From UBA1738 sp964388835 (lineage in GTDB: Bacteria; Bacillota; Clostridia; UBA1381): a stretch of 48,328 nt of DNA. Position numbers and translations under genes: made by a program. Shown here piece by piece: positions 8,268 through 15,799 of this stretch. The notes beneath the pieces were generated by a model. It made no database searches and had not been told where the DNA came from. It saw nothing but the letters and a program-made list of their open reading frames with translations. The stretch spans positions 1-48,328 of the forward strand of contig CAYMBZ010000005.1 of assembly GCA_964388835.1 (NCBI GenBank). The letters run 5' to 3'. Each line of letters starts with the position of its first letter. The first letter of the stretch is position 1.

Positions 8268-8479
8268 TTTCAATTTAAAGATTCACTATAGCCGGTGTTC
8301 CGGTTATGAACCATCCTTTTAAATGAAATCAAATGTATGTGTTTGGTTATCACAAGAGCGGATTTTTCCGCTTATTGATGTTATTATCAGCAGCTAAAGA
8401 GCGGCTGTCGCAGTTAAGTGCGAGCTTTGACTGCTTGTAATATTAAAATTGTGAGATTTATATTAGTGGAGGTGTAATA
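8268..8479 (+). promoter_or_regulatory. Structured 212-base gap before rpsM, possible leader of the alpha operon
   Basis: No gene is visible. A 13-bp stem with one bulge can form between 8266-8279 and 8318-8330 (GATTTCA pairing with TGAAATC, then TTTAAA with TTTAAA). It encloses two mutually exclusive small hairpins, CCGG 8292-8295 with 8300-8303 and GGTT 8302-8305 with AACC 8309-8312. Further hairpins lie at 8357-8372 (AGCGGA / TCCGCT) and 8410-8434 (GCAGT / ACTGC). The gap is long for rpmJ-rpsM. An autoregulatory leader is an inference. Confidence 0.45.
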
Positions 8480-8848
8480 ATGGCTAGAATAGCAGGTGTT
8501 GACTTACCAAGAGAAAAGAGAGTTGAAATCGGTTTGACTTATATCTACGGTATCGGTCTTAAGACATCACAGAAACTGTTAAAGGAAAATAACATTAACC
8601 CTGACACCAGAGTTAAGGATTTAACAGAAGAAGAAGTAAACAAATTAAGAGAAGCTATCAGTTCTAACTATACTGTTGAGGGTGAACTGAAGACTCAGGT
8701 ATCTCTTGACATCAAGAGGCTTATGGAAATCGGTTGTTACAGAGGTGTAAGACACAGAAAAGGCTTGCCGGTAAGAGGTCAGAACACTAAGAACAACGCA
8801 AGGACAAGAAAAGGTCCGGCTAGAACGATGGCTAACAAAAAGAAGTAA
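8480..8848 (+). CDS. rpsM: 30S ribosomal protein S13
   Basis: S13 of 122 residues: MARIAGVDLPREKRVEIGLTYIYGIG start, helix-two-turns-helix middle and the GCYRGVRHRKGLPVRGQ motif followed by a basic tail. It lies in the 30S head and bridges to L5. The ATG follows a GGAGGTG site. It opens the rpsM-rpsK-rpsD-rpoA-rplQ block. Confidence 0.97.
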   Translation: MARIAGVDLPREKRVEIGLTYIYGIGLKTSQKLLKENNINPDTRVKDLTEEEVNKLREAISSNYTVEGELKTQVSLDIKRLMEIGCYRGVRHRKGLPVRGQNTKNNARTRKGPARTMANKKK

Positions 8849-8863
8849 AGGAGGTACTAAGCA

Positions 8864-9259
8864 ATGGCAAAGGTAGCAAAAAGAAACACACGTGCTAAGC
8901 GCGTGAAGAAAAATATCGAAAAAGGAGCTGCTCATATTCGCTCTACTTTCAACAACACAATAGTTACTATTACTGATGTAAACGGTAATGCTCTTTCATG
9001 GGCTTCAGCCGGCGGCTTAGGCTTCCGCGGTTCAAAGAAAAGCACTCCGTTTGCTGCACAGACAGCTGCAGAGACAGCTGCAAAGGCTGCTATGGAACAC
9101 GGACTCAAAACTGTTGAAGTTTACGTTAAGGGTCCGGGTGCCGGACGTGAAGCTGCGATTCGTGCGCTTCAGGCTGCAGGTCTTGAAGTTACAATGATTA
9201 AGGACGTAACTCCAATCCCTCACAACGGCTGCAGACCGCCTAAGAGAAGAAGAGTTTGA
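8864..9259 (+). CDS. rpsK: 30S ribosomal protein S11
   Basis: S11 of 131 residues. It has AHIRSTFNNTIVTITD, the GFRGSKKSTPFAAQ segment and the C-terminal signature DVTPIPHNGCRPPKRRRV. It forms part of the 30S platform near the mRNA exit. AAGGAGG lies upstream of the ATG, 15 bases after rpsM. Confidence 0.97.
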   Translation: MAKVAKRNTRAKRVKKNIEKGAAHIRSTFNNTIVTITDVNGNALSWASAGGLGFRGSKKSTPFAAQTAAETAAKAAMEHGLKTVEVYVKGPGAGREAAIRALQAAGLEVTMIKDVTPIPHNGCRPPKRRRV

Positions 9260-9297
9260 TTAATTATTGTAATTAAAAGTAAAAGGAGGAATTTTAG

Positions 9298-9891
9298 ATG
9301 GCTAGAAATATGCAACCGGTTCTGAAGAGATGCAGAACTTTAGGAATTGAGCCTGCTGTTATGGGTGTTCATAAATCTTCAAACAAGAACCCTAATAAGA
9401 GCAGAAAGAAACAGTCTGAATATGGTTTGCAGTTAAATGAAAAGCAGAAGGTTAAGTTTATATACGGCGTTTTGGAAAAGCAGTTCAGAAAATACTATGT
9501 AATGGCTACCAAAAAGCACGGTATTACAGGTGAAGAACTTTTATCAATTCTTGAAACAAGACTTGATAACGTAGTTTTTAGATTGGGACTTGCAAACACA
9601 AGAAGAGAAGCAAGACAAATCGTAAACCACGGACACATTTTGGTAAACGGTAAGAAGGTGGATATTCCGTCATATATCGTAAAGACAGGCGACACAGTTG
9701 CACTTCGCGAGAAGAGCAAAGCTTCACAGAGAATGAAGGATATAGCTGAAGCAAACGCTTCAAGAGCTGTACCAAAGTGGTTGGACATGGACAAGAATAC
9801 TCAGGCAGGAAAGGTTATTGCACTTCCTACTCGTGAAGATATCGATTACGAGGTTGAGGAACACTTGATCGTCGAGTTGTATTCTAAGTAA
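9298..9891 (+). CDS. rpsD: 30S ribosomal protein S4
   Basis: S4 of 197 residues with the RLDNVVFRLGLANTRREARQIVNHGHILVNG S4/HRDC-like RNA-binding segment. Only one N-terminal Cys (C12) is present, so this is the zinc-free form, unlike the zinc-type S14, L24 and L36 in the same operon. S4 is an assembly initiator for 30S and an autoregulator in several bacteria. Unlike B. subtilis, where rpsD is monocistronic, it sits here inside the alpha operon. Confidence 0.96.
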   Translation: MARNMQPVLKRCRTLGIEPAVMGVHKSSNKNPNKSRKKQSEYGLQLNEKQKVKFIYGVLEKQFRKYYVMATKKHGITGEELLSILETRLDNVVFRLGLANTRREARQIVNHGHILVNGKKVDIPSYIVKTGDTVALREKSKASQRMKDIAEANASRAVPKWLDMDKNTQAGKVIALPTREDIDYEVEEHLIVELYSK

Positions 9892-9954
9892 TAAATGTTT
9901 TTACCCTCGGTAAGTGGATAAGTTACATGAATATGTGAAGGAGGGTTCGATACG

Positions 9955-10899
9955 ATGATAGAAATGGAAAAACCCAGTATAGAATGTAAAGCACTGACAG
10001 GCAATCATGGTGTATTTGAAGTAACACCTTTGGAGCGCGGCTATGCCACCACAATCGGTAACTCACTGCGCAGAATATTGCTGTCATCGCTTCCGGGTGC
10101 TGCGGCAACTTCCGTTAAAATTGACGGAGTACAGCATGAGTTTTCAACAGTACCGGGTGTTAAGGAGGATGTTACAGAGATTATTCTTAACATCAAAAAG
10201 CTTGCAGTCAAATTACATTCTGACTCACCTAAGACAGTATTTATCGAAGCAAACGGGGCATGCGAGATTACAGCGGCAGATATCAAGGCTGATCCTGACG
10301 TTGAAATCTTCAACCCGGATTTACACATTGCAACCTTGAATGAGGATGCAAGGTTGTATATGGAAATTACCATTGCAAAGGGACGCGGATATATTTCTGC
10401 TGACAAAAATAAGCAGATGCTCCAGCCGCCGGTTGGTGTTATTCCGGTAGACTCAATCTTTACTCCGGTAAACAAGGTAAATTATACTGTTGAAAATACG
10501 CGCGTTGGAAGCAATACCGACAGAGAAAAGCTCACTGTTGAGGTTACTACCAACGGCACAACAAAGCCCGATGAGGCTGTTAGCTTAGCTGCTAAGATTA
10601 TGAACGACCTCTTGATGCTCTTTGTTGACCTTTCAGAGGAAGCTAAGAACACTGAAATCGTTAAGGAAAAAGAGGAAAGCAAGAAAGAAAAGGTTCTTGA
10701 AATGACTATTGAGGACTTGGATTTGTCTGTTCGTTCATACAACTGCTTGAAGCGTGCCGGAATCAACACTGTTGAGGATTTGGCAAACAAGTCGGAAGAG
10801 GAAATGATGAAGGTCAGAAACCTCGGAAGAAAGTCGCTTGATGAAGTCAAGTATAAGTTGCACGCTTTGGGTCTTGCGTTAAAAGAAGAAGAAGACTGA
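9955..10899 (+). CDS. rpoA: RNA polymerase subunit alpha
   Basis: A 314-residue alpha subunit. The N-terminal dimerisation domain (about 1-225) contains GYATTIGNSLRRILLSSLPG. An acidic/basic linker with EKEESKKEK follows, and the C-terminal domain (about 245-314) has the SVRSYNCLKRAGINTVEDL helix-hairpin that contacts UP elements and activators. GAAGGAGGG lies upstream of the ATG. Confidence 0.98.
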   Translation: MIEMEKPSIECKALTGNHGVFEVTPLERGYATTIGNSLRRILLSSLPGAAATSVKIDGVQHEFSTVPGVKEDVTEIILNIKKLAVKLHSDSPKTVFIEANGACEITAADIKADPDVEIFNPDLHIATLNEDARLYMEITIAKGRGYISADKNKQMLQPPVGVIPVDSIFTPVNKVNYTVENTRVGSNTDREKLTVEVTTNGTTKPDEAVSLAAKIMNDLLMLFVDLSEEAKNTEIVKEKEESKKEKVLEMTIEDLDLSVRSYNCLKRAGINTVEDLANKSEEEMMKVRNLGRKSLDEVKYKLHALGLALKEEED

Positions 10900-10928
10900 T
10901 TTTCCCTGAAGAAAAGGAGGAATTGTTA

Positions 10929-11267
10929 ATGGGTACAAGAAAGTTAAATCTTCCTACCGACCAGAGAATGGCGCTCCTAAGAAACTTGGTAACAAGCTTT
11001 CTGGAGAACGGAAGAGTTGAAACAACATTAACAAGAGCTAAAGAAGCTCAGAGTTTGGCTGAAAAGATGATTACTCTCGGTAAGACAAACACATTGCACT
11101 CTCGCCGTCAGGCTTTGGAGTTTATAACAAAAGAAGACGTTGTAACAAAGGTTTTCGAAGAAATTGCTCCTAAATATGCTGACAGAAACGGTGGATATAC
11201 AAGAATCATGCAGACAGGTCCGCGTCGCGGCGATGCTGCACCGATGGCTATTCTTGAACTGGTGTAA
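10929..11267 (+). CDS. rplQ: 50S ribosomal protein L17
   Basis: L17 of 112 residues: TRKLNLPTDQRMALLRNLVTS start, the EKMITLGK segment and the GGYTRIMQTGPRRGDAAPMAILELV end. I placed the start at the ATG at 10929, 8 bases after AAAGGAGG; an upstream TTG at 10923 sits too close to that site. It is the last gene of the ribosomal superoperon, followed by a strong terminator. Confidence 0.96.
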   Translation: MGTRKLNLPTDQRMALLRNLVTSFLENGRVETTLTRAKEAQSLAEKMITLGKTNTLHSRRQALEFITKEDVVTKVFEEIAPKYADRNGGYTRIMQTGPRRGDAAPMAILELV

Positions 11268-11281
11268 TAAAATGTTATTAG

Positions 11282-11317
11282 AAGCGGTATTTGATTTTTA
11301 AAAATCAAATACCGCTT
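11282..11317. terminator. Perfect 36-base palindromic bidirectional terminator
   Basis: The 18 bases AAGCGGTATTTGATTTTT are followed directly by their exact reverse complement. The A/T-rich centre forms the loop, and T-rich sequence follows the stem on either strand. It lies between rplQ (rightward) and topB (leftward), so one element ends both convergent units. Its right half encodes the last residues and stop codon of topB. Confidence 0.85.
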
Positions 11318-13394
11318 TTCCGTTTTCAAGCTTAAGATATGCCGAAAAACTTTTGCCTGTTCGTTTTGAGATAAAGCCCTCTATTTTAGAGGTTCTGCCG
11401 GTTTTTAAAAGCTGCTTCATATTTGAAAGAGAAATTGTTCGCCCGCAAATCACATTGTTTACCGAGAATTTACAGCCGTCCCGATATCCACTGCAGGCAT
11501 AACCGTAGCGGGTGCGCACAACAGGATTTCCACAAAGGGGACAGTTACCTACGGCATCGCCGATAAATCCGTCATCGGTGTCAAGCTCGGGCTTTACCTG
11601 CGGCTTGTCAAATACGGCGAAAATTTCTTTTTGTGCAAGGGTAACACTGTCTTTAATTTCAATTTCTCCGCGAAAAACCTTTTTTAATGCCTGTCCCAGC
11701 TCGGAGGTTTTGTATTTATCCATGCTTATTCCCATTCTTGCAAGAGATTCTATGAGAAATTCACCGTCCGGCAAAATTGTATAAACATCTTTTTTTAGCT
11801 GTATGTAATTACTTTTTAACGCATTGTCGATAATGCCGGTGCGAGTTGCCTCGGTTCCGAGCTCAAGACCTTCGAAAATTGCTCGATATTCCTCTTCGTC
11901 GCTCTCTGTTTCGAGATTTTGCTTATCCTCTTTAAAAGGGTTTTTCAGATAATTGTTGAGGGTTTCGATTGTATAATGCTTGGGAGGATTGGTTTCTTTT
12001 TCGCACGGCTTAAAACATATATTAACATCATCTCCGATTTCAAGGGGAGGGAGAATCTTGTCCTTTTTTGTGTAGTCGTCATATTTAGTCCAGCCTTTTT
12101 CCAAAATAACGGTGCCCTTTAAGGTAAATTCTTCAAACTCTCCAACTTTTATTTTGATTTCGTTTTTCTCGGCAACGCAATCCTCACTGCAAAAAACTGC
12201 GGCAAAACGGCGGATAATCGTAGAATAAACCTTGTACTCATCCTCCGAAAGGCTGTCCTTTTTTGGAAGCTTATAGGTAGGCGTAAGCGCGGAATGTGAT
12301 TCAATTTTTGAGTCGTCAAATATGTTTTTTTTGAATTTGAATTCCACGGGATAACCGAGTTTTGAAACCTCGGCGATTATCTTTTTGATTTTATCCTGCT
12401 CGGCTGTGGCAAGGTATTCCGAATTGGTTCTGGGATAGGTGACATATCCCTTTTCATAAAGTCCTTGAAGAATTTTAAGACTTTCCTCCATCGGCATTTT
12501 GTATTTTTTTCCGAGAACATTTTGCAGTTTGGTAAGGGAATACAGCTTGCCCGGATTTACGGTATCTTTTTTTCGTTTTTTGGAGGTAACAACAGCTTTT
12601 TCGGAATTGTATGCATCGCAAAGTGCATTAGCCTTGTTAAGCTCTCTTGCGGAAAATTTCTCTTTACTTAAAAGCTCGATTTCCTCGTCTTTTGTTTCCG
12701 CACTGCTTGAAATTGTGTAATATTTTTCGGGAGTAAAGTGCCGTATTTTCATGTCACGGTCGTAAATTGCTTTTACTATCGGCACTATAACACGTCCTAC
12801 CCTGAGAAGAGTACCGGTTTTAAGAGTGGCGTACCGGGTGAGGTTTACGCCGTAAAGCCAGTCGATATAAGTTCTGGCAAGCCCCTCATTGGCAAGGTTT
12901 TGATATTCCGTTTCGTCTTTCATTTCATGCAACGCGCTGTTTATAGTTTGAGGCGTTTGGTCGGGAAGCCAAAGACGTTTGAGATTTTTTCCGCTTACAC
13001 CGGTTTTTCCGATACATATGCGGACGATGATCTCACCCTCGCGGTCTGAGTCGCCTGCATTTACTATGGTGTCCACATCCTCACGCAGTGCGAGAGATTT
13101 TATAATTTCGAACTGCCTTTGCACGCCTGGGTCTACAGTTTTATCCTTTCCCTTTTTCAATTGAAACTTAAATTTTTCCGGAAAGCATGGGATGTTTTTT
13201 ATTGTCCATCTGCCGTCGGGATTGGGATTATAATATTCAATATCCGCAAGGGAAAAAAGGTGACCGAACGCCCAGGTCACAATGTATTTATTGTCGTAGA
13301 GAAAACCATCGCCATTTTTCATTTTACCGATTGCCGAGGCGATATTTCGCGCAAGACTGGGTTTTTCAGCGATTATAAGTATAATGTCAATCAC
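11298..13394 (-). CDS. topB: DNA topoisomerase III (type IA)
   Basis: A 698-residue type IA topoisomerase that relaxes or decatenates DNA through a transient single-strand break. The TOPRIM domain begins IIAEKPSLARNIA and carries the acidic metal site DSDREGE at 115-121. The catalytic tyrosine is Y320 in YVTYPRTNSEYL. The C-terminus has a CPLCGNP...C (about residue 628 on) zinc-ribbon-like segment and a TopB-like tail. The GTG start at 13394 follows AGGAG by only one base, so an in-frame start a few codons later is possible. Gene order on this strand is ykgJ-like, vanW-like, topB; no conjugation genes accompany it, so a housekeeping role is likely. Confidence 0.93.
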   Translation of the reverse strand: MIDIILIIAEKPSLARNIASAIGKMKNGDGFLYDNKYIVTWAFGHLFSLADIEYYNPNPDGRWTIKNIPCFPEKFKFQLKKGKDKTVDPGVQRQFEIIKSLALREDVDTIVNAGDSDREGEIIVRICIGKTGVSGKNLKRLWLPDQTPQTINSALHEMKDETEYQNLANEGLARTYIDWLYGVNLTRYATLKTGTLLRVGRVIVPIVKAIYDRDMKIRHFTPEKYYTISSSAETKDEEIELLSKEKFSARELNKANALCDAYNSEKAVVTSKKRKKDTVNPGKLYSLTKLQNVLGKKYKMPMEESLKILQGLYEKGYVTYPRTNSEYLATAEQDKIKKIIAEVSKLGYPVEFKFKKNIFDDSKIESHSALTPTYKLPKKDSLSEDEYKVYSTIIRRFAAVFCSEDCVAEKNEIKIKVGEFEEFTLKGTVILEKGWTKYDDYTKKDKILPPLEIGDDVNICFKPCEKETNPPKHYTIETLNNYLKNPFKEDKQNLETESDEEEYRAIFEGLELGTEATRTGIIDNALKSNYIQLKKDVYTILPDGEFLIESLARMGISMDKYKTSELGQALKKVFRGEIEIKDSVTLAQKEIFAVFDKPQVKPELDTDDGFIGDAVGNCPLCGNPVVRTRYGYACSGYRDGCKFSVNNVICGRTISLSNMKQLLKTGRTSKIEGFISKRTGKSFSAYLKLENGKAVFDF

Positions 13395-13411
13395 GCTCCT
13401 AAACAGCAGTA

Positions 13412-13433
13412 AACTGACCGTTTCCGGTCAGTT
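13412..13433 (-). terminator. Hairpin between the vanW-like gene and topB
   Basis: AACTGACCG (13412-13420) pairs perfectly with CGGTCAGTT (13425-13433) around a 4-base loop. It lies in the 50-base gap just after the vanW-like stop on the leftward strand. The following T stretch is broken, so it may be a weak terminator or an mRNA-processing hairpin that lowers topB expression. Confidence 0.5.
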
Positions 13434-13444
13434 CGGCTGTGATT

Positions 13445-15097
13445 TTAATAATTTGTTTCGATTGTTTCTTCTGAGGGAAACACGGGAGGCTCACTTGGTA
13501 CACTTGTTTCATTTGGTTGCGGAGTGGGAGCAAGAGTCGGAAGCGGTGCGGGAATCTTTGTTCCGACAGCTACCTTTGTAGGAACCATTTTGTAGGTGCT
13601 CCTGTTCATTTTTTCCCGTTTTACCTCCTTGCCGTTTTCGATAACGATTCTGGTTGTTTCCACGGTGTACCCCGTTTTTCCGGCGGAAAGCACTTTCTTT
13701 GTTCCCGTAGCGAGTGTGGTGTCGAAAATCTCTTCAATGGTAGGTTCCTTGGTGCTTGTAACGTCGCCGGTTATCTTAACCGTTTTTTCAACCGACGGCT
13801 TTGTTCCGTAAATGGAAATTGTAAGCTTACCGCCGCCGGATGAGGCAGAAATTTTTATCGGCTGTTCGGTATTGTTTTCAAATTTAAAGTCGAGAGTTCC
13901 GTATGAAACGGTGGCGTCCTGCCCTTTAGGAACATAGGTGACGCTTATAGAATGATTGTGGCGTTCGATTACTTTAAGGTCCGCATACAAAACCGCTGAA
14001 TACAGTGTACTGCTTACCTGGCAAACTCCTCCGCCGGTTCCCTGTACCGACTCGCCATTGACAAATACGGGAGCTTCAAGGTATCCCGCCGATTTAGTAC
14101 GTGCGCCAACGCGTTCGTTAAAGGAAAAACTTTCGCCCGGTGCGAGAATTATCCCGTTAATTTTTGATGCCGCAAGCTCAACATTGGTACGCCGGCTCTT
14201 GTTAGATGCGGGGTATGATGTGGAATACTGCGACAGCTTATGGTTAAAGAGTCGGTTTTGAAGCTCGCTGAGCGTAACTTCAGGCTTCAGCCAAACAAGT
14301 TTTAAGCGTATCGGCTCGCCGTTTTGGAGCTTTTCAATTTGAGTTCCCGCCTCAATCGCATCAATCTGTCTGCCGATTGTTTCGGGAAGAAACTCTATAC
14401 TGCCCGAAATAATGCGGTAAGAGGCATCAACAGGTGTAATATATATTTCGTCATAGAGCGATTTAACATCCGCGGATTTTGGCGCGGATTTTTCAAGGGG
14501 GACAAATATATTTGTGCATTTTCTGCCTGCAGCAAAGGAAAATTCGGCAAGAGCTTGCGTAAGGTCACTGCTCTGCCCCGCGCCGCCCTTTTTTACGGTT
14601 ACATATTCACTGTCATATTCCAAATCATATTTTTTTTGTTCACCGTTTGCGCGCACGCCGAGATTATATATGATTTCATACAGTTTATTTTCATCAAATG
14701 AGCATGTGTAGCCGAAATCGCAAGGCTTAATATGCAGTGAAGCGACGGTCGCGATGTCTTTGATGAAATTGCCGCTTTTGCCGATAAGAAATGCACGATG
14801 TGCGGTTTTTTCGGCATCACGGATAAGCGATATTTCGGAACCTGAAAATGAGACCGACTCTCCGCCACGCGTATAGAGGGTAAAACTTTCGTCGTCACCC
14901 GCAACGAAAGTTTCGGAAAGTGCAATTACCGCTTCTTTCTCGCTCATGCCGCCGAGGTTTGTTCCGCATACGGAAACTCCGCTTGCAATATTTTTGGTAG
15001 GAAAAAGCAAGCAGAACAAAATAATTATAACAGCCGCGGCAAGAAGAACCGAAAAGGTAATTTTAAATGATTTTTTTAGATTTTTCATTTTATCCAT
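13445..15097 (-). CDS. VanW-like / G5-domain membrane-anchored envelope protein
   Basis: A 550-residue protein. An N-terminal transmembrane anchor (SFKITFSVLLAAAVIIILF, about 8-26) is followed by YoaR-like repeated segments, a VanW domain with the GESFSFNERVG and GGGVCQVSSTLYSAVL motifs, a G5 domain (about 420-500), and a Pro/Thr/Ser-rich tail. VanW proteins occur in vancomycin-resistance clusters and widely in Clostridia outside them; their activity is unknown, and no van genes lie here. I chose the ATG at 15097, 10 bases after the upstream gene; a TTG at 15136 would overlap that gene. A wall-associated role is inferred. Confidence 0.85.
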   Translation of the reverse strand: MDKMKNLKKSFKITFSVLLAAAVIIILFCLLFPTKNIASGVSVCGTNLGGMSEKEAVIALSETFVAGDDESFTLYTRGGESVSFSGSEISLIRDAEKTAHRAFLIGKSGNFIKDIATVASLHIKPCDFGYTCSFDENKLYEIIYNLGVRANGEQKKYDLEYDSEYVTVKKGGAGQSSDLTQALAEFSFAAGRKCTNIFVPLEKSAPKSADVKSLYDEIYITPVDASYRIISGSIEFLPETIGRQIDAIEAGTQIEKLQNGEPIRLKLVWLKPEVTLSELQNRLFNHKLSQYSTSYPASNKSRRTNVELAASKINGIILAPGESFSFNERVGARTKSAGYLEAPVFVNGESVQGTGGGVCQVSSTLYSAVLYADLKVIERHNHSISVTYVPKGQDATVSYGTLDFKFENNTEQPIKISASSGGGKLTISIYGTKPSVEKTVKITGDVTSTKEPTIEEIFDTTLATGTKKVLSAGKTGYTVETTRIVIENGKEVKREKMNRSTYKMVPTKVAVGTKIPAPLPTLAPTPQPNETSVPSEPPVFPSEETIETNY

Positions 15098-15107
15098 TCT
15101 TTCATTA

Positions 15108-15626
15108 TTAATCAAAAAACTTACTGTATTCATCAATATATTCCGAGTAGCTCGTCATATATTCACGTATCTCGTCGTTTTTCATTAAAAGGACGAATGA
15201 TTTCTTAACGTTCTTGATAAAACGGTAGTCGAGATTATCGGTGGACAGCTCCCATGAGAGCGGGCAGACGGATTTTGCGCGCGGGTCGGTAATAATTTCA
15301 AGCTTTCCGCTTTTTGTCACATAGGGCGTGAGCGGGAAAATACGGCATGCAAGCGGACGTTGATAGCGGTCGCATTTGCCGTTGCAAAAAAGTATCGGTA
15401 CATTTTTCTCCTTGCCGCGATAGGTATATTTGAAATCCGATTTTTCGATTGTTGCCCAATCGGGATTTAAAAGCCGAAATACGTTCTCTTCTCCGGGAAA
15501 AAGGTACATACCGGCATCGTCACCTGTGCAGCACGCTCCGCCGCAGAGCTTACCGCAATCGACTTTAAGGGGTGTGCTGTTATCAAACAATCTGTAAAGC
15601 TGAAGATAAATATATGCAATGTTCAT
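15108..15626 (-). CDS. YkgJ-like Cys-cluster (zinc/iron-chelating) protein
   Basis: A 172-residue protein with many cysteines in the YkgJ/UPF0153 arrangement: CGKLCGGACC near residues 24-33, then CNGKCDRYQRPLACRIFPLTPY and a later CPL. Such proteins are thought to bind zinc or an iron-sulphur cluster, but their substrate is not known. Start chosen at the ATG at 15626 because GAGAGGAT (15633-15640) lies in front of it. It is the first gene of a leftward operon with the vanW-like gene and topB. Confidence 0.78.
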   Translation of the reverse strand: MNIAYIYLQLYRLFDNSTPLKVDCGKLCGGACCTGDDAGMYLFPGEENVFRLLNPDWATIEKSDFKYTYRGKEKNVPILFCNGKCDRYQRPLACRIFPLTPYVTKSGKLEIITDPRAKSVCPLSWELSTDNLDYRFIKNVKKSFVLLMKNDEIREYMTSYSEYIDEYSKFFD

Positions 15627-15671
15627 GTTATAATCCTCTCTGTCTCGCGGCAAAATAATACCGCGTGAAAC

Positions 15672-15698
15672 TTTATCACAATAATATTTTATCACAAT
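15672..15698. repeat. Two 11-base direct repeats in the ykgJ-like gene promoter
   Basis: TTTATCACAAT occurs at 15672-15682 and again at 15688-15698, a period of 16 bases. The second copy overlaps the proposed -10 of the leftward promoter. Repeats of this kind can be regulator binding sites; nothing identifies the protein. Confidence 0.6.
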
Positions 15699-15714
15699 TT
15701 CATTTTAATTACAA
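15686..15714 (-). promoter_or_regulatory. Sigma-A-type promoter for the ykgJ-vanW-topB operon
   Basis: On the leftward strand TTGTAA (15714-15709) and TAAAAT (15691-15686) are separated by 17 bases. This places the start of transcription about 50 bases before the ykgJ-like ATG. Confidence 0.55.
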
Positions 15715-15730
15715 TACCAATAATGCGAAT

Positions 15731-15759
15731 TTGACAAAATCTCGGAAACATTGTATAAT
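15731..15759 (+). promoter_or_regulatory. Consensus sigma-A promoter for the topoisomerase pair
   Basis: A perfect TTGACA (15731-15736) and perfect TATAAT (15754-15759) with a 17-base spacer lie 40 bases before the subunit B start codon. This is one of two perfect consensus promoters in the window. Confidence 0.9.
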
Positions 15760-15799
15760 AAAGAGATGAATTATGTATTGAAACAGAAAGGAAATGATT

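Noticed and set aside
11298..13394. topB as part of an integrative conjugative element
   Set aside because: No relaxase, type IV secretion, integrase or attachment-site signals are near; the gene shares a housekeeping-like operon.
13445..15097. The VanW-like gene as a vancomycin-resistance determinant
   Set aside because: No vanHAX or VanRS-like genes are near, and VanW-domain proteins are widespread in Clostridia without resistance.
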